44,581 nt of DNA, from assembly GCA_048213135.1 (NCBI GenBank), contig PS015238.1, positions 2,072 through 46,652 of the forward strand. The letters run 5' to 3'. Positions 30,143 to 41,249 of the stretch are shown here, one piece after another (within the stretch, counting starts at the first letter, position 1; every line of letters starts with the position of its first letter). The notes under the pieces were generated by a model, which was not told the DNA's origin, ran no database searches, and saw nothing but the letters and a program-made list of their open reading frames with translations. Origin of the DNA: Reclinomonas americana ATCC 50394. Taxonomy: Eukaryota; Jakobida; Jakobea; Jakobida. A program made the position numbers and the translations under genes.

Positions 30143-31030
30143 ATGTTTGTCCCAAATCTTCCGATGTCGAGGCCGCTCACCGCACTCACTCTCCGCCTCA
30201 CTGCTCTCCGCGGCCGCGGTCTGTTCGCTCCCCGCGCGATCACCAAAGGCGAGTGCATTGCCACCGAGCACGCGCTCGTCTGTGCACCGCGTGTCGCTGC
30301 TGCATGCACACACTGTCTGTCGAGGGCGGCTTGTCGATGCAGTGCGGAGACGGGAACGCGTGGGGAGGTGGAGGAGCTGTGTCGACAGTGGGGCGGCATG
30401 CGGTACCCGGTGATGACGAAGCGACTGATGGTGCGCAGTGCACGCGAGGTGGGCTTCTTTGAGGAGGTGCTGCAGACGTTGTGTTTCGCGCGCATGTCGC
30501 CGCCGTATCCGGCCGAGTGGGTGACGTTGTATGAGGCTGCCATGCGTGATTGTGCGAGTTTGGCGATTGATGAGCGGTGGCGCGGGGTGTGGACGGTGGA
30601 GTCGTTTGTGCGGGTGCTGAGTGCGGTGCACATTAATGCGTTTGCGGCGGGCGATGAGTTGCCCGGATCGGTGTTGTTTCACGAGTTGTCCATGCTGAAT
30701 CATGCGTGTCGGCCGAATGCCGAACTGCGCTTCTCTCTTGTCAGCGGTGCGCGTCTCTCTCCCCTCGATCTGCTCATGTGCAGCAGCCTCATCTTCCTCG
30801 TTGCATGTGCAGGCGACAATGTTCCGCATCCACTCATCGGCTCACTGATCGCACTGCGCGACATTGCTGTCGACGAGGAGGTTACAGTGTCGTACACGGA
30901 CGTCAACGCGACGCAAAAGGAGCGACGTGAGGCTCTGCAGTTTGCCTATGGATTCGACTGCGTGGCGACGTGCACGTCCTCTTGTCGAGACGAGAATGTG
31001 GGTACGAAGAGGAGGCCGCATACGAGATAG
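30143..31030 (+). CDS. SET-domain protein, SMYD-like
   Basis: A probable SAM-dependent lysine methyltransferase. The SET core motifs are clear: GRGLFAPRAI near the N-terminus (SAM-binding GxG type), LSMLNHACRPNAEL (the NHxCxPN motif) and IALRDIAVDEEVTVSYTD (the catalytic Tyr segment), with a Cys-containing post-SET tail (FDCVATCTSSC). The arrangement, a long insert between the first motif and NHxCxPN, is like SMYD proteins. The MYND zinc finger is not evident; only a few cysteines (CTHCLSRAACRCS) sit where it would be. An intron of 66 nt at 30747-30812 keeps frame and restores SG-DNVPHP. The start could be 30143 or 30164 (MSRPLTAL). The stop TAG 31028-31030 is 59 bp from the UGGT stop on the other strand. 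The substrate is unknown. Confidence 0.83.
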   Translation: MFVPNLPMSRPLTALTLRLTALRGRGLFAPRAITKGECIATEHALVCAPRVAAACTHCLSRAACRCSAETGTRGEVEELCRQWGGMRYPVMTKRLMVRSAREVGFFEEVLQTLCFARMSPPYPAEWVTLYEAAMRDCASLAIDERWRGVWTVESFVRVLSAVHINAFAAGDELPGSVLFHELSMLNHACRPNAELRFSLVSGARLSPLDLLMCSSLIFLVACAGDNVPHPLIGSLIALRDIAVDEEVTVSYTDVNATQKERREALQFAYGFDCVATCTSSCRDENVGTKRRPHTR

Positions 31031-31089
31031 CAATGTAGTAGCACAGACGCCTCGTGTACTGTCTGTCGCCACAGCTCTACAAATGATGC

Positions 31090-34000
31090 TCACAGCTCGT
31101 CGTGCTTCCTGCGCTTCTTTGTCGCTTTCTTCTGTGGCTTCTTCTTCGTGCTGCTGCTGCTGCTGTTGCTGCTGGCGGCGGTGGCCTCTTCCTCCAAAGG
31201 CGGCGGCGGCGGCTTCGTGGTGGCTGCCCCGGCCTCGTCCTTCTTGTTGGAGCTCTTCTTGGGCGTGTCGACCGCCGCTGTCGCCGGCGCTGATTTTTGA
31301 CTGACTGGTGCTGCTGCAGCGGCTGTGGTTTCGGTGGTGCCGCGCGCCTTCTCCGCCTCCTCGAATTCGCGCACCACACGATCGTACTCGCTCCATTCGG
31401 GTGCCACGCGACGCGCCACGTCCAACTTGGCCTCCTTGGTCAGCGGGTTGTTGCACTGCGAAACACAACTCGTCAGCTCCTCAACTGCCGGCATCTTCCT
31501 ATCACCGCATAGCCACACACATACACACCAGATCAATTGTCTTGGCGCGTTCCTTGGTCTCATCCGAGCACCACGTCTCACACCACAGCCACTCTTGCGG
31601 CAGAGAGAAAATGCGCACTCCGTGCTGCGCGTAGTTGGGCAGATCCTGATCCAAGTTGGAGAGGCTGTTCGGATCCTGACTGAGGCTGTCGTAGATGGCG
31701 CGATAGTGATCGCCGGCTGCCAGCTTGCGGAAGCGGTACAGGTCAATGACAAAGAGCGCACTAATGTGGTACGGCTTGCCGCGCAGATGCTTCTCCCACT
31801 GAGACAACAGCGATGAGTCACACGCACGCACACACACACGCAAGGAGATGCTCGCCACAACGCAACGTAGCCAGCCTTCCAGAAACGGAAGCCGTCCATT
31901 TCCTTGCGCGAGTCGCAGAATGGCGTGTAGCCGATGGGTGCTCCGTTGAGGTCCATGTTGTACAACTCTGACATGTCGGCGCGCACAATCTGGTGGCACA
32001 GGGGAAAAGTCAGTCGCACGCACCACACTGAACAATGCTGGCAATGCACGACAAGCCTGATCGGCGTCCACAAAGATGATCTTGCGCAGGCTCAGCGGGA
32101 AAATGACGTCCACGAACAGCACCTTGTACCTGCACGGCATGTGTGTGAGTGCCAGAGAAAGAGCCGATTAATGTCGGTGCGCAAACGCACGCCCAGATAA
32201 TGCGCTGCTTCTCGGTCTGCTTATTAAGCCAGGTCGGCCACTTGTAGGCCACCAGCTCGTACTCGAATCCGATTTGCTCCGCATATCTTGGCAGTGAGCG
32301 CTGTGTGGACACGTGTCAGAACCATGCGGCGTCACTCACTTGCCCCCCAAGAGCGTGTGGCGTACCTTGAACTGCGGGCTCAAGAACTGCTTGAGGAACC
32401 AGAACTTGAGCGGTGATTTGGTGTGCCGACGGACAGCCATGATCATGATCTTCAGTAGCCGCTCATACAAATGACCACTGGCCACACTGAAAATGTGCAC
32501 CGTGTCGCCTGCCGAGGCACCGCCGCCACCGCCGAACATACTGTGTGTGAGGTGAGTACAAAAAAAGATAGCAGTTGGCAGATGGGATGCGCGACGACAC
32601 GCACTTGCTCAAACTGTTCCACAACCCGCTGCCACTGTCCTCGCCCTCGCTGCCGTCCGCCTGCACATCCAGCACACTTTCCGCCTCTTTGCCCGCACGC
32701 TTCTGCACCCACAGGAACAATTCATCTCCCTCAAAGTTGTCCATGAGGAACGACTGGTTGTCGGCGTGACCGCCGGTGCGATTGTTGGTGCTGAGGAAGT
32801 GCAGGTTGTTGATCTCGTAGATCTCCGATGCACGGCCTTGAAATTCAAAGAGAAGAGTGTGTGCGTTCAGTACGTCAGATATATCTGTCGCCAGACAAAG
32901 AATACCACACCTTCGGCCAGTCCGAGTGTGAACAGGCCTGGTCGACCCTTCAGCTGGAAGTAGCCATAATTCGCCATCACAATGGTGTCATCCACCAACG
33001 ACCTGTCAGCACCACCACGGAGCTCCAGCTCGAGACCACGCGGTGGAGCATTCGTCTTGTCGTAGCATTGACCTAAAAAGCACAAAGGAGTAAGAGGGAA
33101 ACTGGAACTGCGATGGAAGAGGGCAAGTACCACGCACCCGTGAGCACCATGTCCTCCAGCACAAACTCGGCACTAACGACAGATCTACTCGTGCGATACG
33201 CAAAGTGAGTGAGCGCAAAGCCGCTGCAATAACAGTGGAGCGCATCGCCCACTCACCGTGGCTGCGCAGTCAGGCGGATGTTGTCGAGGTCTTCTTCCGC
33301 AAGCACCGATTCCACCAGCCACGATTCCGGCGGCAACACATTCATGGTCAATACGTAGTGCGTGGGCAGGCCGGCAAACTCCACACGCGGAGCTGACAAG
33401 ACAATTCGGCATGCCACGGATGAGCCAGCGCACGTGCGCAATACAATGTGCAACGAAAGATAAAACGCACTCGAGTTGGAGAACGGCTCGGCCGTGATGA
33501 AGCGGTAGAAGCTGCGCAATCGCGGCGGCAGCGAGAACGACTTTTGCGAAGACAGATACACAGAAACCGCTGCGCCGGCATCGTACAGAGTCTGCGTGCG
33601 ATCCACGACTGAGTGTCTCATTGCAAGATTTCATGTTGAAATGAACAGTTAGCAACCTGCAAAAAGTTGGCCGCCTTGGCTGCAAACTGGGCCAGTGGGT
33701 CCATGACCACCTCAATGCGCACAAATGGCAGTTGGCCATTCGAGTCCAGAGAAATCGAACTGTGCGGATCCGACGAAGAGTGAGGGCGACAGCAAGATAT
33801 GCACAGTGGACGAATGGATGGCAGGCACGCAACGCTCGCTTGTCCAACCCAGGTGGCAGCTCTTCATGCGAGATCTGCTGCTGGTACTGACGGTGCACCA
33901 AGAACGACGACACGCCGAGCACAATCGACGATTGTTCCCTGCACATATCACTCTTCAGACGCGGAACTCTCATCCCCCCTCTTAATTCTCGTGCACGCAA

Positions 34001-37000
34001 CCGTGAGCTTCGCGAGTTCCACGAATCGTCCAAACGGATCATGTCATACACAGGTCGCAGACGCTCATCGTGCTCCTTGCGGTGCAGCAGGTGCCAGTCG
34101 TCGACGGCGAACAGCCCATACGAGGGGAATCGCACCATCTACCACAACAAGCGAGAGTGAGATCAAGCACCTCACAGCACGGCGCATAGCTGACGAAACT
34201 CGTCCATTGACAATGATCGCCGCTTGGCTGTTGGTCTGGTCACGGAAGAAGGCAGACACGGCACTGAACTCCTTCTGGAAGGAGTGGTACTCGGATTCGA
34301 GAATCGCGCGTTCGCCAGCTGCGCACATATCAGCAACAGTCATGAAAAAGGACACTGCATGAAACGCGCACCGTCCGTCAGCACACGATTCACACGGTCA
34401 GCCATGCACTGGTCTGGCACCGGATCGTCCTTGGTCACCGACAGCGCGAAATCGCTTCCGAGCACATCCAGTCCCTCGGCACCAACACGAACATGCTTCT
34501 CCGCGTGCGCCAACTGCACTCGCAGTTTGCGCAACAGATCGAGTCGCTCGTGGCGCGACAGATCGTCCTGTCCGCATCGTGCATCGGAACCCACGAGAAT
34601 GGTGTGCGTCAGCATGGCAATCGCCGGGTTCTGCAGGCACAAGTACATGGTCGGTTCTCCCGACGTCGTGCGCTGAGAAGACTTCTACACACACCTGCGG
34701 AGGCAGGTACACAAAGGAGAGGTTCACGATCGAGTGCGGAGCCCGGGTCTGCATGCACCACCAACAAAAATGTGCGTCAAACAACAATGCGCGCTGAGTG
34801 CAGAACATCACCGACAGCCAGCACTCACAAGGAACTCCAGGCCATCGATGACCATGGTGAGACCGTCGACAGTCGACGGGTCGAAGAGCACCACGGTGGT
34901 CACCGGCACGCGCGACTTTGACTGTGTGCGGGACACAAAGTAGCTCGACGCCTGCGGCAAGCGCGACAGTTCGCCCATCACTGGCGACGATGGCACCGCA
35001 ATCGGCAGCGACACAAACTCGAGGCCAGCGGTCACTGCCAGACTCAGCTTCTGCACTCGTGCACACATTACAGCGCTCGTCAGCGCAAGGGAGAACAAGG
35101 TGCTCACACCTCTATCATACCACCCACCTTGACTGCACTGGACGTGAGGTAAGAGTACACGTTGGTGGAATCATTGATGGCTCCCTCCAGCAGCTTGCCA
35201 ATCAGCAGTCGGTTCTCGCTGGTGACACCAGCAGCAAACAGGTACGCCTCAGGCTGCATGTGAATGTGGGTGTGTGCGTGTCAGACAACACTCAATGTCA
35301 CCCTGATGAAGACGCAGAAAGGAAGATTGCAAACCGACGGATAGTTGATGTGAATTCCGTTCAGCAGCATCACGCACGAGGCGGAGGCGAGGCCGCGGTT
35401 CACTGCAAACTCGTTCGTACGCACAATCGAGCGGACGTAGGAGCCCGACGACAGGATCTCCATCGCGTCAGACCTGGAAGGTCATTAACTCAGACAAGCA
35501 ATGTAAAGAAGTGAACAGGCATCGCTGTCACCACACGCAACTTGGTCGCTTCTCCATGTTGCGGGTGCGCAGCATTCGCCGTCAGCACGGCGTCGTACGC
35601 GTCAAGCACCATGTCCATGGAGAGCGGCAGCTCGACGTTGGCGTTAGCCTGCTCTTGCCACACCACAAAAGCACGATAGTAGAAGAGCAAGCTGGCCGGC
35701 GCACCAAAGTGCTTTCGCACGTGACGGAAGAGTGCATTCAGTGCATACGATACCGACGCTTTGGTGTCGAACGTAAAGGCTAACAATGCACACGCGCACA
35801 CACACAATGAGAGTCACACAAGTAAGAAACAGAGTGCTATCTGGCAAACAGACCTTGCGTGGACACGCTGTCATCATCACCGCCTTCGTCATCGCTACCA
35901 CGAGTGGCCACGCTGCACAAGAACAGTGAGTCACTTTTTGTCGGCGATAGTGGCGTCGATATGGATCGCAGACCTGATGCGTTGCTGCGTCTTGAAAGTG
36001 ACGTACTCGTCGATATCGCCCATGGACACGAGCATTATGCGGACAGGTGCACGCTGGCTGAGCATCATGTACAACGATGCCGCCGTCCGCAAGTCACTCA
36101 CACTGCACGAGTCGCGCCAAGTAAGACGACACTGGAAGAGAAGAAGAAGAAGAAGAAGGGAAATGAGTGCAGCACCGTCCCGGATCCACGGCAGTCACCA
36201 CTGTGTACAGATTACGCGCAATCGGTGTCACGCGGCCTGGATACTGCGGCTTCAGCATCTGGTCGTAGATTGAAGAAGCGCGTCAGTGTTGGAGGACGAT
36301 TCAGAACAACAGCACCACGCTCACCTCCTTCAGTGTCTTCGGCCAGCGAGCGTAAGTCTGATCGGTCTCCAGGTCGTTGATCGTCACAATCACACCCATC
36401 GGTGCATCAGTCACCACATCAACACGAGGACTCTGTTCTTGCACATGAGCCACACGTCGGCACGACGATACGTACTGAGAGGTGCACACACCGGCGAGGA
36501 GAATTTGATGGCCAGCAGCTTGCCGACCACTGCATGCTGCAAGCCGAGTGAAGCCAGCGCCGACCCCGCACCGTGCTCCTCCTTGACAATGCGGAGCGCG
36601 CTGCCGAGCGCACACAATCAACCACAGCGACCAGAACAGAAAGACAAGTGTGATAGGAAGAGGGTACCTGAAAATGCTGGCCACCTCCATGCGAATCGGG
36701 CGCCCGTTGATGTAGAAGCGAATCTCTGTCGAACGACCAAGGTGAGCAAAGGAAAAAGAACAGCAAGTGAATTCACCCACCTTGCGAGGGATCAGCCGGG
36801 GCATTCTGACGCAGAGCATTGGCGACCTTCGACTTGGCGATCTTCGGCATGCGCTTCAGCTGCGGTGCCAGCGCCGGCCAATTCTCCGTCACGTGTCGCA
36901 GCGTGGCGAGCGGGCTCGGGCTGTTGAGCACCACGGCACTGCCACGCATACCCACCGTGGCAACATCGACCTCCTCCCACTTGTGCAACTCGGCCTCCGC

Positions 37001-38393
37001 TGGCGTCAACTCGCACGAAGGCACACTGTCGGCATCGACGCCAGCCTCCGCCAACACGGCCTTGGTCAATTCATACTGGCAGTCCACGGCTGCGAGGGGA
37101 GACAACAGACGGGAAGTGAGCTAGTGACAATCAGTGTCGGGTGAGAAACAGGTCAACTGCGCAACTGTCGTCGGAGCCGGCCTTGCCACTGGCGTTCAGC
37201 GCGCTGTACTCGGTGCTCTTGACCTGCAACTCAACACCGTAGCCAGTGAGCGGCTGCGGCGATGCGGTGCTTCCGGAAGCCGTCGGGGCAAATGGTCGCC
37301 ACACATAGCGAACCGATCCATCGACAGCGCGCCTGTGTGCGCACGAGTGAGCTTCCCCACAGCAAACCACCGGCAGCGCATCATCCTACGCAACTGTCGC
37401 AGCGCAAAGTGCAGTGGGAGGAAGGCGTCGGTCTCGGGCGTTCCGTACAGCACCGCCAGCGGCAACTTGTCACCGGGTGTGCCAAATACGAAACCGGCCT
37501 CCATGCGAGTCACCAGCAACCCGCTGCACGAGCGCAGTGAGAAAGAGAGGAAGCGGAGAACAGCAAGTGGCAGCTGCTTGCAAGACGCAACAGACGCTCG
37601 CTGTCTGTGGAGGTCGCGGCAGGCGTGTTCTTCTGCAACTGGTCGGCACTGACAAACGCCGACGATCCCACCACGACAAACGTGCTGGTCTCTGATACAC
37701 GCCTCGCTCAACAACAAGAATGCAAACCGCAAAGCAGCAGCAGCGGACGCAACCTTCAGGCAAGCCAAACAAGCGCAAGACCTCGCGTGTCGACTCACGA
37801 AACATCTCCACACGTGGCGATTTCTCATGCAGCTGCAACGAGAATTGCAGCAAGGCCGACGAGAAGGCCTGTCGCACACACGCGCGCACACGCACACAGA
37901 GTGAGTGAGAGTCCATGTGCGCACGCTTGTGTCACTGTCACGCAACAGGCTCATTGCCGAACAAGTCCGCACAAAAGCCGACAGTGTCTTCCGCGCTCCA
38001 TTGCACGCGCTCTGCACTGGCAAGCTTGGCGCGTGTCTCCACCAGAGGCCACACCAAGTCGGGGTTCATGTCACCAAGAAACTCGCTGTGTGTGTGTGCA
38101 TTGCGTGAGTGTGCGAGAGCGTGTCCAGTGTGCGTCACGTGCACTCACCATGCCTCCAGAAAGGCAGGCGTGCGAGTCCACTTGGCCACAAGACCGACAC
38201 TGACATCGACAGGAAGCGCGGGCGGTGGTGCTCCGGAGAGAGCGGAGGCGGAGCGCGAGTTGTCGTCATCACTCTCTTCTGTCACGGTGAACACCTCCTC
38301 CGAGACCACTGGCGCCTCATTGCACGTACACAGCAGTGCGGTGGCGATGCTGAGCAGTGCAAGAGCAAGAAGCAGAACTGCGGGAGACCGCAT
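31090..38393 (-). CDS. UGGT: UDP-glucose:glycoprotein glucosyltransferase (UGGT)
   Basis: The ER folding sensor, which re-glucosylates N-glycans of misfolded glycoproteins for another calnexin/calreticulin round. The signal peptide [20 protein letters not shown] starts at 38393, followed by [14 protein letters not shown], the usual start of the mature protein. Many short exons encode the thioredoxin-like sensor region. The C-terminal GT24 domain is almost textbook: [46 protein letters not shown] (DxD metal site, near 32060), [54 protein letters not shown] and [17 protein letters not shown]. It ends in HDEL (TGA 31090-31092) after an unusual Lys/Ala/Ser-rich linker of about 90 residues. The start lies 48 bp downstream of the stop of the upstream glycosyltransferase gene on the same strand. 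Confidence 0.96.
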
Positions 38394-38441
38394 TCGTTGT
38401 TCTCCGTCGAAAGACGACAGACTGACTGACTTGAGAGGACA

Positions 38442-41152
38442 TCATTCACTGCTTTCGAGAAGCCAAAGGCCCAGCGACTGCATGGTCTGACGTTTCGGTG
38501 GCAGTGTGCCGGCAACGTGAACGATGGCCGGCGAACCTGCATCCCACATGCCTCGGTCGACGACGTCTGGGGTCTTCCAGCTGAGCGTCTCGAAGCCCAT
38601 GGTGACACCGGCCTGCGACACGTCGAGCCAGTCGAAGACAAGGCGGTCGAGACGCACGTGGTATTCGACCAGCAGATTGAGTATGAGCTGCTCGGCGTGC
38701 GTCGACCAGTGCATGTCCAGCAGGCCGAGGAGGTGCGTCAGAAGCCGCAAGGAGTACGCAGTTGGTCGAATGGTGAAGACACCGGCGTTCAACGCGAAGA
38801 AGCGCTGGTTTTCGGCACACGTGCGTGTGACCTGCATCGCGCGCCATGATGGGCGTATGCAGGGTAGAGTGGCAACGGAAGAGATCACACGCACCCACGG
38901 GTCGCTGTGAAGGCTGTTGAGCGGTGCATACGCCCAGGGTGCACGTCGGCGTTGATGCGACGGGGTGTGGAGGAGGGCGGTGAAATCGATCCGATAGTTA
39001 TGCAAGTCGGCCAGCACCAGCAGGTCGGGTGCGGTCACGTTGTCAGCGTCGGCGAGCTGCGGCATGTGTGCCAAGTGACTGACAAACACGGCGTCGACGT
39101 CGGCGTAGAATGGTCGGTAGCCGCAGCGAATCATGAGGTAGGCGTAGAGCCAGCGCGTGTTGACCACGTTGGGAAAACGGAGCGGTACGTCGCCGCGGCC
39201 ACCAACACCGCCGGACCTGCAATGCACGGATCTCAGCCGACAGCTAAAACAACGACATGACAGTCTCTTCTTCCTCTTCTTTGCACGCGGACAAACCATC
39301 CGTAGTCGTCGAGATATGCAGCCGCCTCCCGGTCGGGGCCAAGGATGCTCTTGACGATACGCAGTGTGACTTCGTCTTCGCACACCACCAGCGGCAGCAC
39401 AGCGTCGCCGTGGAACTTCCAAAAGTGGAGCAGCCAGTTGCGCAGCATGAGAGCCCAGTCGCCACCATTGTCATCGTCGTCCGACAACTTGACCGCAGTG
39501 AACACGACAACCGTGTCGCCGCCACCGTCGGGACGAGCCGACAGTGAGAAGGGGTGTGCGGCAAGATGCTGTGCCAGGCGGCGCAGCTTGGACCGGTCTT
39601 CCCGCAGCACTGACCCCTCCACGAACAACGACGAGGGTGCAGGCGCCTGCACATTGCCGACAGCCACCTCGGCCTCCAGCAGCGCCCTCCGCTGCGTGAG
39701 CACTCGCCACAAGTGCTCCTCCAGTCCGCGGCACAACGCGTCCGGATAGAATCCTACGCGGAAGCCAGCAGCCTCATACTCTGGCGTCAAGAGCAGCTGG
39801 CGGTGCGGTTCCTCCAGATCAGGGAGTGGAGGTGCCAGAAGCCACTTGCTGCGCTCCACAAACACGCGCCCATGGAACGGACAGTCTGCGACCGCAGCGG
39901 AAAAGGAAGTCACGAACTTTCCGACTGCAAAGCACATTGGAATAACAGACCAGCGGTGCCCCTGAGCAGGCAGACGAGATCGACACCTGCGGCTGAACTC
40001 TGCAGCGACTTGATTGTGAGCTCCCTCCCGTATCGCCACTCGGCAAACACCGGCCGCGGAAGGTCACTGGTTTCTGGATCATCGACAGGCAGTGGAAGGA
40101 TTGGAGCGCTCGCGTCCACCAGCTCCGGTGGCGGTGGTGGTGGTGACTGGTACCAGAGTGATGGTCGCTGCACGAAAACAACACTTGAGACGGAACGCTT
40201 CGTTCTTCCTCTCAGACCCCAGTTCACGCAACCACTGGCATGAGCACGCGAAAGTCGCAGACAAACTTTCTCAACGCCACCACATCGGGATCGGCGCTCA
40301 CAAGGCTCGTCCACGCGGCCTGCATGGCGGCCGGAAGCGACGACACTGGCAAGCCCCGACGATGGATGAAATCGAGCACTGCACGAAAGACAACAGGTGA
40401 GGCATGCAGCACAAACGCTGCAAGCTCCGCATCCAGCAGTGCGTACCCCCTTCGCGCACAGTCTTCACACTCTCGAGCAACACCTCGAACTGCTGCCCGC
40501 CCACAGTCAGCATAACACCGCGAATGTCGCCGGGAATGGCATCACGCGGTGCGTCCGACAGCAGCTCCCTCTCGTTCTCCCCCGCATACATGAACCCGCA
40601 GCCAATGGCCACTGCTCGCTTCCGCTATCATCGTCGTCAGCAGAGCACGGAGTGAGCACGAGGAACTCGCAGTACAAGAGGACGGACCATCGCATGCGCG
40701 CACACATCCTGCAGCAGTTGCGTCCGCACGGGTGAGTCGGCGAGCCACGGCGTGCTGGATCCGTGTGCACGATGCAGAAAGTCGTCCACTGCCACCAACA
40801 CCAATCATCATCCTCATCATCATGTGATCACATGCACGCAATGCACTCTCCTCCGACCTGCTTCACCAAGTGTCGAGTGACCAGTGAGTTGCAGACTACT
40901 GACACTACCGGAGGCGGTTAACGACAAGGCGGCGGAAGACAGGCTGGCCACACGCCAGTGCATGCTGCTACTGCCGTCGTTGCTGTCGGCTCGAGGCAGC
41001 ACAGTCACCTGGTGAATGCCGGCTTGCAAGAACGGCTGCACGGGTACGCTGCTCATCAGCGACACCGGTGGCAACGTGCAGAGTGTGCAGTGCGCCAGGC
41101 ATAGCACAAGCAACAGTGACGGCAGCAGCACAGAGGCTGCTTGTCGCCCCAT
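38442..41152 (-). CDS. Secretory-pathway glycosyltransferase-like protein, paralog 1
   Basis: The signal peptide MGRQAASVLLPSLLLVLCLA starts at 41152, followed by a diverged N-terminal domain of unknown type. The conserved part has FVERSKWLLAPPLPDLEE, GLEEHLWRVLTQRRALL, WLLHFWKFHGDAVLPLVV, then WLYAYLMIRCGYRPFYADVD with the DVDAVF metal-binding motif (about 39090-39110) and FFALNAGVFTIRPTAYSLRL. The order DxD, then NAGVFxIRPT, then a DQ/EQ-type helix (HAEQLILNLLVEY) fits GT-A fold nucleotide-diphospho-sugar transferases of the PF03407/GT77 type. The sugar and acceptor are unknown. The last exon ends LGLWLLESSE at TGA 38442, with no ER-retention signal. It lies between its paralog (97 bp upstream) and UGGT (48 bp downstream). 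Confidence 0.75.
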
Positions 41153-41249
41153 CTTGTTGTATTGACACAAAGCAAAACGAAAATGCGATGATAGTTCGAG
41201 CGTTCTTCCGTCGCTCCACCAACCACAAGCACCATTCGCCACGTCTACA

